Positions 63,007 to 64,000 of a stretch of 64,000 bases of DNA are shown one piece after another. The position numbers were made by a program, and so were the translations under genes. The DNA is from Campylobacter showae (lineage in GTDB: Bacteria; Campylobacterota; Campylobacteria; Campylobacterales; Campylobacteraceae). The DNA is taken from the NCBI RefSeq assembly GCF_004803815.1, contig NZ_CP012544.1, positions 1,798,001-1,862,000 on the forward strand, in the 5' to 3' direction. The notes below the pieces were generated by a model. That model was not told the DNA's origin and did not search any database. It saw nothing but the letters and a program-made list of their open reading frames with translations. The number at the start of each line of letters is the position of its first letter. Within the stretch, counting starts at the first letter, position 1.

Positions 63007-63650
63007 ATCGTGACTCCTAAACTAAAAATATAACAGCACGCCGTTAAAGCGATTATAGCGGCGTCTTTAACGCCTATTTTAAGGCTTTTGTCTCCGTAAA
63101 GTTTGCCGTCAAATCCCCTGCAAACAAAGGTTTTTTCAAGAACGCTCGCCTTATAAAACGCCTCCAAAAAAAGCATAGCGACTAAATTTGCGTAAATTTT
63201 ATAGGTAAAAAGCGAGGCTTTAGGCTCAAACCCTCGAACTTTTAGAGTCTTTTTTAGCCTTGTAAATATCGTTTTAAGATCAGCCGTAAATTTGGCGCTA
63301 AAATAAAAAATCGCCGTTAGCTTGTCGCCCAAATTTAGCGACGAAACGGCAAGCGCGATACTAAAATAATCGCTTCCGTAAAAAGCCAGCCGTCCAAAAA
63401 GTATGATCAAATTTGACCTTATAAATATCAGCTTTGCAAGCGCGTATTCTCCGTAAAGAACGAGGCTTAAGACGACTAAGATTATAAAAATATTTAGTTT
63501 TAAAACGGATTTTAAAATTTCAAAAAGATTTTTAAAATTTAAAATCGCCAAAAAAAGCACGGGCGCGATGAAAACGGCGTCCGTAGCGCTTGAAAGCGAG
63601 ACTTTGAAACTAAAAAAGGTAAAGCAAACAAGTAAAACGGATAGGTTCAT
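63003..63650 (-). CDS. ECF-type transporter transmembrane component (CbiQ/NikQ)
   Basis: The 215-residue protein has about five membrane helices and the coupling loop KTIFTRLKKTLKVRGFEP with the Ala/Arg-Gly pattern, and a second loop FVCRGFDGKLY. It is the scaffold that links ATPases to the substrate-binding component. Its ATG overlaps the upstream gene's TGA (ATGA). Confidence 0.82.
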   Translation of the reverse strand: MNLSVLLVCFTFFSFKVSLSSATDAVFIAPVLFLAILNFKNLFEILKSVLKLNIFIILVVLSLVLYGEYALAKLIFIRSNLIILFGRLAFYGSDYFSIALAVSSLNLGDKLTAIFYFSAKFTADLKTIFTRLKKTLKVRGFEPKASLFTYKIYANLVAMLFLEAFYKASVLEKTFVCRGFDGKLYGDKSLKIGVKDAAIIALTACCYIFSLGVTI

Positions 63651-64000
63651 TTGCCTCTTTTTACCAGATAAATTCCGCCAAAAAACAGCCCGATTCCGGC
63701 AAACGCAAGGATAAATTTAAGCGCGTAAGCCCCAAAATCCTCCTCACTTTCGTCAAATTTGGTCTTTGAAGCATCGCTTGACGCGTTACTTTCGGCGCTT
63801 TTTAGCTCGTCTTTGTTTGCGGTAAATTTTATCCTTTTTTCGTGCGCTAGTCCGCCGTCGATCAGGATTTCAAATTCATCTGCGGGGATTTTAGCTCTGG
63901 CAAAGCCCTTTTCATCGGTTTGTGCGCTTCCGATCTTGGCGCCGTCTTTTATAAAAGCTACGGGGCAGTTTTTACAAGGGGAATTCCCGTAAAAATAGCT
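63647..64000 (-). CDS. NikL-like periplasmic component of the nickel transporter (3' part)
   Basis: The minus strand is open from the window end to a TGA that overlaps the CbiQ-like start. The 117 residues include a CKNCPVAFIKDGAKIG segment, a carboxypeptidase regulatory-like beta sandwich (TDEKGFARAKIPADEFEILIDGG-type pattern), and one C-terminal membrane helix (LKFILAFAGIGLFFGGIYLV). NikL/NikN-type extra subunits of ECF nickel transporters have this layout. The 5' end is outside the window. Confidence 0.65.
   Translation of the reverse strand, partial: SYFYGNSPCKNCPVAFIKDGAKIGSAQTDEKGFARAKIPADEFEILIDGGLAHEKRIKFTANKDELKSAESNASSDASKTKFDESEEDFGAYALKFILAFAGIGLFFGGIYLVKRGK

Noticed and set aside
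1-64000. CRISPR array, prophage or intact insertion sequence
   Set aside because: No regularly spaced repeats, phage structural genes or transposase genes were seen; the repeats present are dispersed and single.

Overview
The window is chromosomal DNA of a Campylobacter species. The gene content points to the higher-GC oral and gut group around C. showae and C. rectus; that species guess is an inference from composition. Evidence for the genus includes a selenocysteine formate dehydrogenase with selA/selB, a p19 iron-uptake locus, carboxynorspermidine synthase, menaquinone synthesis by MqnA, the gltX-malic enzyme-upp block, and very frequent AAATTT words in intergenic DNA. I found no rRNA, tRNA, CRISPR array or intact insertion sequence.

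Region 1 (1-12115) holds molybdopterin genes (moaD end, moaE, moeA), a YedE/FdhT selenium-metabolism membrane protein, a HAD phosphatase, RdgB, a YajR-like exporter, a HutX-like haem carrier, an HI0933-type flavoprotein, a TPR lipoprotein gene broken by a stop codon, an AT-rich orphan, and carboxynorspermidine synthase. Region 2 (12116-17449) is an AT-rich island carrying one three-gene operon: an XRE-PIN-ankyrin protein, a radical SAM enzyme, and a kinase-HAD-phosphoribosyltransferase fusion. It has a textbook promoter and three matching 17-bp operator-like palindromes. This is the best candidate for an undescribed system. Region 3 (17450-28430) has a PH-like membrane protein, a YceI protein, an HlyD/ABC-2 exporter, and an NnrS/ABC/outer-membrane receptor set whose receptor appears to lack a plug domain.

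Region 4 (28838-37188) is a TraT-like lipoprotein plus the p19-type iron system (FTR1 permease, P19, Fe-S membrane protein, two FtsX permeases, ATPase, thioredoxin). Region 5 (37389-47929) is the formate dehydrogenase locus: fdhA with an in-frame UGA and a SECIS hairpin, fdhB, a Tat-signal accessory protein, a DsbC-like protein, selB, selA, a polyferredoxin and a TorD-like chaperone. Region 6 (48194-53273) has an ankyrin protein, mqnA, a quinone reductase, a DUF3137 fragment and a PpiC isomerase. Region 7 (53361-57646) is gltX, malic enzyme and upp, followed by a barnase/barstar pair. Region 8 (58770-64000) has accC/accB, a molybdate-type permease and binding protein, and an ECF-type nickel/cobalt transporter cut by the window end.

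Molybdopterin genes, FdhT, SelA/SelB, the chaperone and the molybdate uptake genes all serve the selenomolybdenum formate dehydrogenase. The genes for a cytochrome b FdhC, FdhU, ModC, SelD and tRNA-Sec were not seen here. Intergenic DNA carries two dispersed repeat families: nested hairpins whose sequence differences preserve base pairing, and a short GGTGCGGGTCT word found six times.
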